Below are positions 6,585 through 12,766 of a stretch of DNA of 21,300 nt, piece by piece. Position 1 is the stretch's first letter; each line of letters starts with the position of its first letter. A program made the position numbers and the translations under genes. The notes under the pieces are model-generated. The model made no database searches, had not been told where the DNA came from, and worked only from the letters and a program-made list of their open reading frames with translations. The DNA comes from a virus, in the IMG/VR virus record IMGVR_UViG_3300009030_000024, positions 1 to 21,300 of that record. One strand, given 5' to 3'.

Positions 6585-6827
6585 ATGGCCGAACCGCTCT
6601 GGCCGATATGCCGCAAATGCAACCGCTCGATCGAAGTCCACTACCTCCGCGGGAATATCGCCTTTTGCGATGACACCAAGAGAGGCGGGATGAGATCCAC
6701 GTTCAAGGTGGCCGAGATCAACCGACTCCGGAGAGCCTTGGGCCATACCGTCACCGCTCACGCTCGAGACTTGGAGCGCCTCGAGGCGGGGGAAGGGATG
6801 GGAAGACCGGACCCCTTTCCGTCGTGA
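6585..6827 (+). CDS. Small Cys protein after TerL, 80 aa
   Basis: ATG at 6585 chosen from the strong ribosome binding site. Early residues contain ICRKCNRSIEVHYLRGNIAFC: Cys-x2-Cys, a His, and a third Cys about 16 residues later, a probable treble-clef-like or partial zinc knuckle. The remainder is a basic helix (VAEINRLRRALGHTVTAHARDLERLEAG). Small Cys/His proteins beside phage terminases are often HNH relatives, but no HNH core can be read here. The stop overlaps the next GTG (GTGA). Confidence 0.6.
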   Translation: MAEPLWPICRKCNRSIEVHYLRGNIAFCDDTKRGGMRSTFKVAEINRLRRALGHTVTAHARDLERLEAGEGMGRPDPFPS

Positions 6828-7345
6828 ACCCGGATCTGGATTCCGGATGGGAGATCACTCGATCGATTCTCGACGCTCTCAAGAAGCGACACGCCTACGA
6901 AGCCAACGGGCTCTCTAAAGCGTGGATCTACGTCGAAGAGGTCCGGATCTCCACAGGGTTCTTCCCGTTGCGAGGAACCTCGATCGACCCGATTATCAGG
7001 GCCGCGTCGGATCAACGGATCGACGCGTTCGCTCTCCACACTTGGCCGAGCAAGAAGTACCGGCGCGTGGCTTACGAGGTCAAGGCCTCGAGGTCGGATC
7101 TCCGCCGTGAGCTCGACCAACCCGAGAAATGCGAAGTCGCGCTCGCGCTCTCAAACGAGTTCTTTCTCGTAGCTCCGACTGACGTGCTCATCGGGGGGAT
7201 CACAGACGACTTCCCGGAGACGTGGGGGGTTATGAGCTTCCACAAAGGCAAGACGACGACGATCAAACGGGCTCCGTGGCGGGACACTCCCAATCCCCCT
7301 TATTCGTTCATGCTCTCAGTGGCTCGGAATCTCCAATCGGCCTGA
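6824..7345 (+). CDS. MmcB-like PD-(D/E)XK nuclease-fold protein, 173 aa
   Basis: GTG at 6824 overlaps the previous stop. Residues 65-100 carry the diagnostic core: RIDAFAL (Asp67), then VAYEVKASRSDLRREL (Glu85-x-Lys87), then a DQPEK segment. It continues with SNEFFLVAPTDVL, a strand pair typical of MmcB/DUF6319-type and related RecB-like folds. The D...ExK triad is intact, so metal-dependent DNA cleavage is plausible. MmcB proteins are linked to DNA repair, and in phages this family lies among packaging or recombination genes. Here it sits between TerL and portal, so a role in genome processing before packaging is possible. Confidence 0.65.
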   Translation: MNPDLDSGWEITRSILDALKKRHAYEANGLSKAWIYVEEVRISTGFFPLRGTSIDPIIRAASDQRIDAFALHTWPSKKYRRVAYEVKASRSDLRRELDQPEKCEVALALSNEFFLVAPTDVLIGGITDDFPETWGVMSFHKGKTTTIKRAPWRDTPNPPYSFMLSVARNLQSA

Positions 7346-7350
7346 GACAT

Positions 7351-7431
7351 TTGCGGAAGTGGACTCGGGACGTGATCGTTGCTCTTGGAGCTCTCGCCTT
7401 CGCAGCGTGGCTCCGCGAGATCTTCACCTGA
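7351..7431 (+). CDS. Possible single-helix membrane peptide, 26 aa
   Basis: A TTG at 7351 opens a short frame to the TGA at 7429-7431; a CTG at 7342 would overlap the preceding stop (CTGA) and give 29 residues. The product RKWTRDVIVALGALAFAAWL, ending REIFT, has a basic N-terminus and one hydrophobic helix. It occupies most of the 103-base gap before the portal gene. Very short length and a non-ATG start keep confidence low. Confidence 0.35.
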   Translation: MRKWTRDVIVALGALAFAAWLREIFT

Positions 7432-7436
7432 CCGCT

Positions 7437-7448
7437 TAGACTCGGCGG
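7437..7448 (+). promoter_or_regulatory. Possible leaderless promoter -10 box for the portal gene
   Basis: TAGACT (7437-7442) fits the TANNNT box and is followed by exactly six bases (CGGCGG) before the ATG at 7449. No clear Shine-Dalgarno sequence precedes this ATG. The same spacing is seen at the three leftward promoters. No convincing -35 lies 17 bases upstream, so the evidence is the -10 and its spacing alone. Confidence 0.4.
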
Positions 7449-8855
7449 ATGGCTCGAAGCCCCGGGACGTTCCTCCGAGATCTCCGCAAGAACTTCGACA
7501 ATCCAAACCTAAGCACTACGTCGATGAACTTTCCGATCATGCCCTACGGTTGGGATACGGAGTCGGGCTTCACTGACGTTCGAGAGATCGGAGACGGATC
7601 TCGCAACTCGGCTGTCGTTGGTGCTCTCAACGTCCTCAAGAACCGTTTCCCTGAACCCCCCGGGAAGGTGTTTGAGATCTCAGAGGGACCGGAAGAGTTC
7701 GGAGAGGAAGCCTTCCCCCACAACCTCGTCTCTCTACTCCAAAAGCCAAACCCCCACATGCTCGGGGAAGAGCTCGAGCAGTACGTCGTGGCCGCGACTC
7801 ATATCTCCGGGGACGCGTACTGGATCAAGAACCGCTCCCCCGCGGGGCTCGTCCGGGAGCTCTGGCCGGTTATCCCGTCTCTCATGGAACCGCTCGCCAC
7901 TCGCGGATGGTCCGGGCCGGTCTTGGTCGGTGGGCAGACGGAGGTAATGACCGTCCCCGATGATCCCTATATCGGGCTCTTCCGCTACACGATCAACGGG
8001 GTCGAAACCAACTTCCTACCTCAAGACGTGATCCATTTCCGCTTGCTCGGTTTGGACGACGAAGACCAACGCCACGGCTTCGCTCCGATCCGGACCGTTC
8101 TTCGGGAGCTCGTCGGGGATGAGGCCGCGGGCCAATTCCAGACCGCCCTTCTCAAACGAATGGGGATTCCCGGTCTGATCTTCACTCCGAAGGTGCTCCC
8201 GGAGGGAGTCGAATATCCGGGGAAGGAAGCCGCGAAAGAGATCAAGGCCACCGCTTCCGAAGAGTTCGGAGGCCATAATCGGGGCTCGACGCTGGTCACG
8301 ACTGGACCCTTCGACGTAACGATTGCGTCATTCAATCCACAACAGCTTGACCTACGGACCCTCCATTTCCACGCTGAACACCGCGTAGCGTCGGTCCTCG
8401 AGGTTCCCGCCATCCTTGCTGGATTCGGGGCAGGTGTGGAAACCTCGTCGGGCAAATCCGAAGGGGAAGCCCTGATCCGCGACTTCACAACCGGGAAGCT
8501 GGTCCCCCTGTGGAGACGGTTCGGAGCTCAGATCACGGAATCGCTCCTGATCCCCGATTTCGAGGGGAGCCGAGCGCGCGTCTTCCGGAAGGACACTCGG
8601 GCTGTAAAGGCTCTCCAGGACAACCGCGTGGAGCAGACCACCGCCGCGGTAGCTGGATACCAGGGGGGAGTCTCCACTCGAGGGGAAGCCCGTCAAGAGC
8701 TCGGCCTCGAGGTCACCAAGGACGACGACGTGTTTATCGTTCCCGCCACTTCCATGACGATCCCTCGAGACGCTGAATCCCTCCTACCCGCGCCGAGCTC
8801 CAATGGGGAGACGGAGCTCACCGACGAAGAGCTCGCGGATCTTGTGAGTGGTTGA
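7449..8855 (+). CDS. HK97-type portal protein, 468 aa
   Basis: The portal forms the dodecameric ring at one capsid vertex through which DNA passes. Family hallmarks in order are: SRNSAVVGALNVLKNRF near the N-terminus; an HNLVSLLQKPNPHM segment; the central GDAYWIKNR and VRELWPVIPSLMEP; the DVIHFRLLG turn with DEDQRHGFAPIRTVLREL; the stem-region RMGIPGLIF; and DLRTLHFHAEHRVASVLEVP. ATG 7449 gives a typical length for this family. A TANNNT box six bases upstream and a weak ribosome site suggest a leaderless start; ATG 7524 is a less likely alternative. Its last eight bases overlap the next gene. Confidence 0.88.
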   Translation: MARSPGTFLRDLRKNFDNPNLSTTSMNFPIMPYGWDTESGFTDVREIGDGSRNSAVVGALNVLKNRFPEPPGKVFEISEGPEEFGEEAFPHNLVSLLQKPNPHMLGEELEQYVVAATHISGDAYWIKNRSPAGLVRELWPVIPSLMEPLATRGWSGPVLVGGQTEVMTVPDDPYIGLFRYTINGVETNFLPQDVIHFRLLGLDDEDQRHGFAPIRTVLRELVGDEAAGQFQTALLKRMGIPGLIFTPKVLPEGVEYPGKEAAKEIKATASEEFGGHNRGSTLVTTGPFDVTIASFNPQQLDLRTLHFHAEHRVASVLEVPAILAGFGAGVETSSGKSEGEALIRDFTTGKLVPLWRRFGAQITESLLIPDFEGSRARVFRKDTRAVKALQDNRVEQTTAAVAGYQGGVSTRGEARQELGLEVTKDDDVFIVPATSMTIPRDAESLLPAPSSNGETELTDEELADLVSG

Positions 8856-9273
8856 CACTCGTCCCGCGAATAGGGTCTTACAGCAACGCTCCGACCGTTG
8901 GCGCGCCGTAGACAACGAGCTCACTCGACTCTCGGAAACCACGACTCCACAGATCCGCCGGCAATTCCGGAGGGAAGCCCGCCGCGTAGCTCAGGCGCTC
9001 CGAACCGGGGGACTCACAGAGGCACTCGAGGCGATCTCGGTCGAAGAGTGGACGGTCGTTCTGACCCGGATCTGGACAGCTAACGCGGAGATCTACTTCG
9101 ATCGGACCCTCGAGGAACTCGCGCCTTTCGATCCAGCGCGGATCGCCTTGGGGCAATCTGTCCGGACCCTCGAGTTGATCCGCCGGCACGCCGAAGAGAA
9201 CGCGGAGGCGATCGTCGCCAACACTCGACGGAGGATCGAGGCGACCGTGGAGCGGGTTCTGAATGACGATTGA
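8848..9273 (+). CDS. N-terminal part of a MuF-like head protein (separate frame), 141 aa
   Basis: GTG start overlapping the end of the portal gene. The product is all helical: RWRAVDNELTRLSE, QIRRQFRREARRVAQALRTG, TEALEAISVEEWTVVLTRIW, then NAEIYFDRTLEEL and ENAEAIVANTRRRIEATVERV. This matches the helical N-terminal region that normally precedes the MuF core in head morphogenesis proteins encoded after the portal. Here the MuF core is in another frame, starting 11 bases before this gene ends. The pair could be a natural two-gene version, a frameshifted gene or a sequencing error. Confidence 0.6.
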   Translation: MVDTRPANRVLQQRSDRWRAVDNELTRLSETTTPQIRRQFRREARRVAQALRTGGLTEALEAISVEEWTVVLTRIWTANAEIYFDRTLEELAPFDPARIALGQSVRTLELIRRHAEENAEAIVANTRRRIEATVERVLNDD

Positions 9274-10288
9274 ATCGGGGTTTGGGCCAGCGGAGGAAGA
9301 GGAAGAAAGAGGGGATATCTTCCTTGGGTTCCTCATTTCGGTCGGGGTCGCCGCTCTCTTCTCGGATTGGGCCGGCGAGGATGATGAGCAACCGGGCGCG
9401 CGTTCCTCGTCGGTGGCTCGGCATAACGTAATGAGCTCGACCGCGGTTGGTACTCACGAAGCCGCTCTCCAATCGGGGGTCTTGCTTGAGAAGGAATGGC
9501 TCTCGATGCAGGACAACCGCGTTCGAGAAGCCCACGCGCTCGCGGACGGCCAGATCACCGGATCCGAGTCCCCCTACATCGTGGGCGGGGAAGAGCTCCA
9601 ATACCCTCGAGATCCAGGCGGCTCGATCGAGAACATCGCCAACTGCCGCTGTCAAGAGCTCTTCTCACCGATCGACACGATGGTTACTCCCCAAGAGGTC
9701 GAGGACGAAGCGAACCGGATCTTTGAGGAAGCGAAGGCGGCGGAGGCGGCGGTAACCGCTCGGATGAGGGGAATGTCCGGGAGGGTCGGTGGCCGAATGG
9801 AAGGGCTCGAGTTCAAGATCAAGAAGATCAAATCGCTCAAGCGGAAGATCGCGGGGAAGGTGAAAAAGGGCGGGCCTGGAATGTCCGCATCCCAAGCCGC
9901 GGGGCAGATCCAAGACTCCCTCCGCTACACGATGGTTCTCGAGGAGAAGAACTTCGCGGACGGGATGATCCGCTCGATCAACGAGCTCAAGGCTCAGGGG
10001 TTCACGGTAAACAAGGCGAAGAAATACTGGCTCAAGGGGAACTCCTACATGGGCTCGAACTACACCTTCAACACTCCGGAGGGGTTCACGTTCGAGCTCC
10101 AATTCCACACGCCGGCGAGTTTCGCTGTGAAGGAACCCCTACTTCATGGGATCTACGACAAGTGGCGAGTTCTCAAACCGGAGACAGTTCTGGCTCAGAA
10201 GTTCGACGCAGAAATGAGGGCGATCTCCGCGGAGGTTCCGTTCCCGCCGAGACTGGACGAGATCCCGGGGACGTTCAAGATGAACTAG
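9263..10288 (+). CDS. MuF head-morphogenesis domain fused to a RelA/SpoT-like domain, 341 aa
   Basis: ATG at 9263, overlapping the previous gene by 11 bases. Residues about 48-140 are a MuF core: ARSSSVARHNVMSSTAVGTH, then KEWLSMQDNRVREAHALADG, a GGEELQYPRDP segment and the NCRC signature (127-130). After a Glu/Ala linker, residues about 180-305 resemble a (p)ppGpp synthetase fold. Correspondences are KIKKIKSLKRKI (RxKxxxSxxRK), DSLRYTMV (Asp218), KAKKYWLKGNSYMGSNYTF (K...Y-x3-N) and FELQFHT (Glu278, equivalent to the catalytic ExQ). MuF-linked C-terminal toxins are known in temperate phages. The fold and any toxicity are inferred from motif reading. Confidence 0.75.
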   Translation: MTIESGFGPAEEEEERGDIFLGFLISVGVAALFSDWAGEDDEQPGARSSSVARHNVMSSTAVGTHEAALQSGVLLEKEWLSMQDNRVREAHALADGQITGSESPYIVGGEELQYPRDPGGSIENIANCRCQELFSPIDTMVTPQEVEDEANRIFEEAKAAEAAVTARMRGMSGRVGGRMEGLEFKIKKIKSLKRKIAGKVKKGGPGMSASQAAGQIQDSLRYTMVLEEKNFADGMIRSINELKAQGFTVNKAKKYWLKGNSYMGSNYTFNTPEGFTFELQFHTPASFAVKEPLLHGIYDKWRVLKPETVLAQKFDAEMRAISAEVPFPPRLDEIPGTFKMN

Positions 10289-10527
10289 AGGGGGACCAAG
10301 GCCTCCGCCATCGAGACGTTAAACCGAGCGGTGATTATCTCTCGAGCTCGCTCCGGGGTTATGTCCTCGATCTCTTGCTCCCCGCCGACTCGAGTGATTA
10401 CCTCGGCCATCGAGTTGTCCTGTCGCCAGCGTTTCTTAGACCACTCGAGGTAGTAGATCTTGAGGGGGTCGCGGGTGACTCGATACACCGCCCAACCCTC
10501 GTCTCCCTCGAAGTATTCATCCGCCAT
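10285..10527 (-). CDS. Last gene of the leftward block, 80 aa, tail-to-tail with MuF
   Basis: The ATG at 10527 is preceded by AAGGGAGCCCGAA. The protein has an acidic N-terminus (ADEYFEGDEG), a strand-rich segment with KIYYLEWSKKRWRQ, and a helix (TPERAREIITARFNVSMAEAL). Its stop overlaps the MuF stop by four bases on the opposite strand. It is the gene adjacent to the putative toxin domain and could in principle be an immunity factor, but the sequence does not prove this. It is expected on the transcript from the promoter at 11753-11780. Confidence 0.7.
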   Translation of the reverse strand: MADEYFEGDEGWAVYRVTRDPLKIYYLEWSKKRWRQDNSMAEVITRVGGEQEIEDITPERAREIITARFNVSMAEALVPL

Positions 10528-10540
10528 TTCGGGCTCCCTT
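10528..10540 (-). promoter_or_regulatory. Extended ribosome binding site for the 10527 start
   Basis: On the minus strand this reads AAGGGAGCCCGAA directly before the ATG at 10527. It matches the recurrent signal used on both strands of this phage. The 86 bases between 10528 and 10613 hold no other clear gene. They include an imperfect inverted repeat (GAGCTCCG and CGGGCTC) without a T-run, so I do not call a terminator. Confidence 0.65.
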
Positions 10541-10613
10541 CCACTCCTAATTCTAGTCGATCCTGAACCGAAACCCCCCGCGAGAGGGAGCTCCGGATTC
10601 GGGCTCGGGGCCG

Positions 10614-10877
10614 TTACTCAGTGAGTAGCGACTTGATCGCTTTCTCCGCGTTGGCCGAAGTCTCCACGACGATCTCGAGGATCCGCTCGGCCAGCGGAAG
10701 GGAGATCACCCGCGCGTAAACCGTCCCGTTGTGGACGATCTCGTAGCGAAGGCTCTTCGCTCCCTTGATCTGTCGGATCTCCGTGTCATCCATTTCTCTT
10801 CCCTTCCCGGGGAACGGCTCGACTTCGATGAGCTCGATCCGTCCCCCTGACTCTTCGATGATCTCGCGCAGGCTCAT
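10614..10877 (-). CDS. Hypothetical protein, 87 aa
   Basis: The ATG at 10877 overlaps the upstream stop (ATGA). The sequence is alpha/beta: SLREIIEESGGRIELIEVEPF, then KSLRYEIVHNGTVYARVISL and a C-terminal helix (PLAERILEIVVETSANAEKA). No cysteine and no membrane helix. Codon use resembles that of the structural genes, so there is no sign of recent transfer. Function unknown. Confidence 0.65.
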   Translation of the reverse strand: MSLREIIEESGGRIELIEVEPFPGKGREMDDTEIRQIKGAKSLRYEIVHNGTVYARVISLPLAERILEIVVETSANAEKAIKSLLTE

Positions 10878-11242
10878 TTGGTGGGCTTCGCTCCCGCCAT
10901 GATCTCGTTCATGGTGAAAACCTCAGAGGTTCCGTCCGACGTGAACGCACTCCGCAGGCTCGCGATCTCCGCGAACTCTTCGACCGTGGGAACTCGACCG
11001 TCAACCTCCGAAAGATCGAAGCTGGAAACCACGTCCTTGACGTAGGTATCTCCCATATCTCCGAGCTCTCCGGTGGCCGGGGTCACCGCGACCACGAACC
11101 ACGCGGAATACTCCGCGCTATCGTCGTTCTTGTATTTCTTGAGCACCTTGTAGGTGGCCGGTCCTCCAAACATCGTCCCGGTGAACACCGCGTAGGGCGG
11201 GTTGTCCTTGGATTTCTTGTCGATAAATGAGACGTTCAGCAT
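10874..11242 (-). CDS. Hypothetical protein, 122 aa
   Basis: ATG at 11242, two bases after the stop of the upstream gene. The N-terminal 55 residues are beta-rich and aromatic (LNVSFIDKKSKDNPPYAVFT, GTMFGGPATYKVLKKY, SAWFVVAVTPATGEL). The C-terminal half is acidic and helical (DVVSSFDLSEVDGRVPTVEEF, AEIASLRSAF). A beta-barrel binding domain with an acidic tail is one reading, as in small single-strand-binding-type proteins, but the match is not strong enough to name. It is the largest product of its transcription unit. Confidence 0.6.
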   Translation of the reverse strand: MLNVSFIDKKSKDNPPYAVFTGTMFGGPATYKVLKKYKNDDSAEYSAWFVVAVTPATGELGDMGDTYVKDVVSSFDLSEVDGRVPTVEEFAEIASLRSAFTSDGTSEVFTMNEIMAGAKPTK

Positions 11243-11245
11243 GGG

Positions 11246-11461
11246 TTATTCATCCTCTTCCTTGTCCGTGGTGATCTCGTACTCGAGCCCGTAGCCGCCG
11301 ACTTTCATGGCGTACTCATAGGACTGTCCTTGGTGGTTGAGTACGAAGGCGAACGCATCATTCGGGCTCATGGGCTCCGAGATCCGCTCTCCGTCTTTCG
11401 TGACTATCACGTTTATCATTTGTTCACCCCCCTTCATGGCTTCGATGGCTGACTGATTCAT
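11246..11461 (-). CDS. Hypothetical protein, 71 aa (internal start gives 57 aa)
   Basis: The ATG at 11461 overlaps the upstream TGA (ATGA), favouring the 71-residue form. However, an internal ATG at 11419 is preceded by GGGGGTGAACAA, a stronger ribosome site, giving a protein beginning INVIVTKDGERISEP. The body is beta-rich (INVIVTKDGERI, YEYAMKVGGYGLEYEIT) with an acidic end (DKEEDE). Both forms may be made. No recognised family. Confidence 0.6.
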   Translation of the reverse strand: MNQSAIEAMKGGEQMINVIVTKDGERISEPMSPNDAFAFVLNHQGQSYEYAMKVGGYGLEYEITTDKEEDE

Positions 11462-11586
11462 CCGTAAATCTCCCCGGTGACGATCTCTTCGATGGCGACC
11501 ACAGTGGGGACACCGACCGGGATCTCATCCGCGGCGGCAAAGAACCCGCCGAAGAAAATGGCGAAGGCGACAGCGACGGCACTCAC
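11458..11586 (-). CDS. Small membrane-anchored or exported peptide, 42 aa
   Basis: A GTG at 11586 overlaps the upstream stop (GTGA), and the TGA overlaps the next ATG (ATGA). The frame exactly fills the interval between its neighbours. The N-terminal 21 residues are hydrophobic (SAVAVAFAIFFGGFFAAA), like a membrane anchor or signal sequence. The rest is EIPVGVPTVVAIEEIVTGEI. A signal-peptidase-like AAA-D boundary is visible but there is no basic N-terminus. Function unknown. Confidence 0.6.
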   Translation of the reverse strand: MSAVAVAFAIFFGGFFAAADEIPVGVPTVVAIEEIVTGEIYG

Positions 11587-11711
11587 GCGACCACCGCCGT
11601 TTCCGTGTCCGTGGCCGCTATCGCGTCCCACAGTTCCTCCGCTGCCTCCGTACCGACCGCGGCCTCCGCCGCTTCGATCTCCGCTAGAACGTCCGCTTCT
11701 ATGTATGGCAC
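11583..11711 (-). CDS. First gene of the third leftward unit, small acidic protein, 42 aa
   Basis: I chose the GTG at 11711, preceded by AAGAAGGGAGCCCCCG. The frame is open to a TTG at 11780, but that codon lies in the -35 box of the promoter. The product is acidic, alanine-rich and helical (PYIEADVLAEIEAAEAAVGT, EAAEELWDAIAATDTET). The stop overlaps the next gene (GTGA). It lies about 35 bases downstream of the expected transcription start. Not recognised. Confidence 0.55.
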   Translation of the reverse strand: MPYIEADVLAEIEAAEAAVGTEAAEELWDAIAATDTETAVVA

Positions 11712-11725
11712 CCGGGGGCTCCCTT
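11712..11725 (-). promoter_or_regulatory. Ribosome binding site deciding the 11711 start
   Basis: On the minus strand AAGGGAGCCCCCG precedes the GTG at 11711. It matches the recurrent AAGGGAGCCCC element. This places the start well downstream of the promoter, rather than at the TTG inside the -35 region. Confidence 0.6.
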
Positions 11726-11746
11726 CTTGGTGGACTCTTCGCTCAC

Positions 11747-11792
11747 CCTTATATACTACTACGTTTACCAGGGAAAGCAAACGTATGTTTAC
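11747..11792 (-). promoter_or_regulatory. Promoter/operator P1 of the leftward block
   Basis: Reading the minus strand: GTAAACATACGTTTG (11792-11778), -35 TTGCTT (11780-11775), a second GTAAACGTAG in the spacer (from 11768), and -10 TAGTAT (11758-11753) with a 16-base spacer. TATATA (11755-11750) overlaps as an alternative -10. Six bases (ATAAGG) then precede GTGAGC at 11746. The two GTAAAC elements start 24 bases apart, as in P2. A regulator bound here would block polymerase. It should drive the six genes from 11711 to 10285. Confidence 0.75.
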
Positions 11793-12032
11793 CTAGTCGG
11801 GCCGTCCCGGGTAGCGCCCTTCGATCGATTCAGACGCTTGCTCGATGCGATTGGCGGGGGTCGCTTGGACGATCTCGATAGCCAGATCCACAGCCATTCT
11901 CAGATCGTCCCCGACGAGTCGGATCCTCCGAAACGACGTGCTCGAGAGCATCCCCTTCTTGTGCCGAAGCATGGCCGGCGGAGCAGCCTCGAGGATCTCG
12001 GTGAGAAGTTTGAGTAGCTCGTCCTTGGTCAC
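11793..12032 (-). CDS. Hypothetical helical protein, 79 aa
   Basis: GTG at 12032 overlaps the upstream stop (GTGA). Helical N-terminus (TKDELLKLLTEILEAAPPAM), a basic middle (LRHKKGMLSSTSFRRIRLV), another helix (DDLRMAVDLAIEIVQATPAN) and a polar end. The TAG stop directly abuts the P1 operator (GTAAAC begins at the next base), so the end of this unit touches the promoter of the next. Function unknown. Confidence 0.65.
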   Translation of the reverse strand: MTKDELLKLLTEILEAAPPAMLRHKKGMLSSTSFRRIRLVGDDLRMAVDLAIEIVQATPANRIEQASESIEGRYPGRPD

Positions 12033-12199
12033 TTGAGCTCTCCCTCCGATCTCTGGAACGACTTGAGAGCCGGTTGTCCGTGGATCGCACAGTAAGCCCC
12101 GATCTCCGCGTTCCGAGCGTTGTGGAGGATCGCGGTGGCGAGTTTGTCGCAGCGTTCACACTTCCGGGGGAAGATCTTCCGAAGGTGCGCGGGGCTCAT
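12029..12199 (-). CDS. Zinc-binding-like microprotein, 56 aa
   Basis: ATG at 12199 overlaps the upstream stop (ATGA); an in-frame GTG at 12259 would add 20 low-complexity residues inside the neighbouring gene and is rejected. Residues KCERC (Cys14, Cys17) and YCAIHG (Cys37, His40) make a CxxC-x19-CxxH pattern likely to bind one zinc. Similar spacing is seen in the rightward gene at 1435-1620, suggesting a shared microprotein family. Partner unknown. Confidence 0.65.
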   Translation of the reverse strand: MSPAHLRKIFPRKCERCDKLATAILHNARNAEIGAYCAIHGQPALKSFQRSEGELK

Positions 12200-12438
12200 A
12201 TCCGATTGGGCCGCGGGTTGGGCTTGTCCTCGAGCTCCATTCTCGAGACGCGCTCCCACGATCGCTCGTTATCGGCTCTCCGCTCTTTGAGCTCCTGCCC
12301 TTCGGCGTGGGTCATCGAGGGCCAGAAGTCGAATTCCTGAATGAACTCCGCGTGGATCTCGGCGCACTCAGAGCACCGGCACCCCGTATCGAGCCCGTAG
12401 GTCTTTGGTTCCGGAGGATCGACGTGGTGCGCGCCCAT
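12196..12438 (-). CDS. Cys/His-containing protein, 80 aa
   Basis: ATG at 12438 overlaps the upstream TAA by one base (TAATG). HH near the start, then GCRCSECAEIHAEF (Cys-x-Cys-x2-Cys-x3-His) suggests a zinc site. The C-terminal half is a charged helix (THAEGQELKERRADNERSWE) followed by a basic Asn/Pro tail. The pattern is compact and could be a metal-stabilised helical hairpin. Not recognised. Confidence 0.6.
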   Translation of the reverse strand: MGAHHVDPPEPKTYGLDTGCRCSECAEIHAEFIQEFDFWPSMTHAEGQELKERRADNERSWERVSRMELEDKPNPRPNRI

Positions 12439-12752
12439 TACCGCTCCCCCTTCTCGAAGATCCCGAGAACCTGATCGACTTGCTCATTGGTCAAATGATC
12501 GACCTGAACCGCTCCCGCGAAGACCCCGCCAACCTCGAGGGGGATCCAGGCGACCCGGAACCGGATCATTCCGTAGATCCGCGCGTAGTCCTCCTGGTTC
12601 CAATCGGTCGATTCCCCGTCGAGCCCGATGGCGGAATCTATCGCCACGCTCGAGCCCTTCACGGTCACGAAATAGTCACCCTCGTCGGTGACGACTCGGT
12701 ACTGTCCGTCCGGGATCGGGTTGGTCCCGGGCTCTCTTGCTCTTGTGCTCAT
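12438..12752 (-). CDS. Hypothetical protein, 104 aa
   Basis: ATG at 12752 with GAGGAAGA just upstream. An upstream in-frame ATG at 12797 would overlap the preceding gene by 31 bases and is less likely. The N-terminal 12 residues are polar. A beta-rich domain follows (DGQYRVVTDEGDYFVTVKGS), then DYARIYGMIRFRVAWIPLEV and a helix (TNEQVDQVLGIFEKGER). No catalytic motif is apparent. Confidence 0.6.
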   Translation of the reverse strand: MSTRAREPGTNPIPDGQYRVVTDEGDYFVTVKGSSVAIDSAIGLDGESTDWNQEDYARIYGMIRFRVAWIPLEVGGVFAGAVQVDHLTNEQVDQVLGIFEKGER

Positions 12753-12766
12753 TCTTCCTCGTTCCT

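Noticed and set aside
10162-10566. 134-aa plus-strand frame crossing the MuF end
   Set aside because: Overlaps the MuF frame and the opposing 10285-10527 gene, with no ribosome site.
11712-11780. Extended start (TTG 11780) for the first gene of the third leftward unit
   Set aside because: The codon is part of the -35 box, so it could not be on the P1 transcript.
11477-11881. 134-aa plus-strand Pro-rich frame
   Set aside because: Runs through the P1 promoter and opposite three leftward genes; low-complexity Pro/Arg content reflects the complement of Ala/Gly codons.
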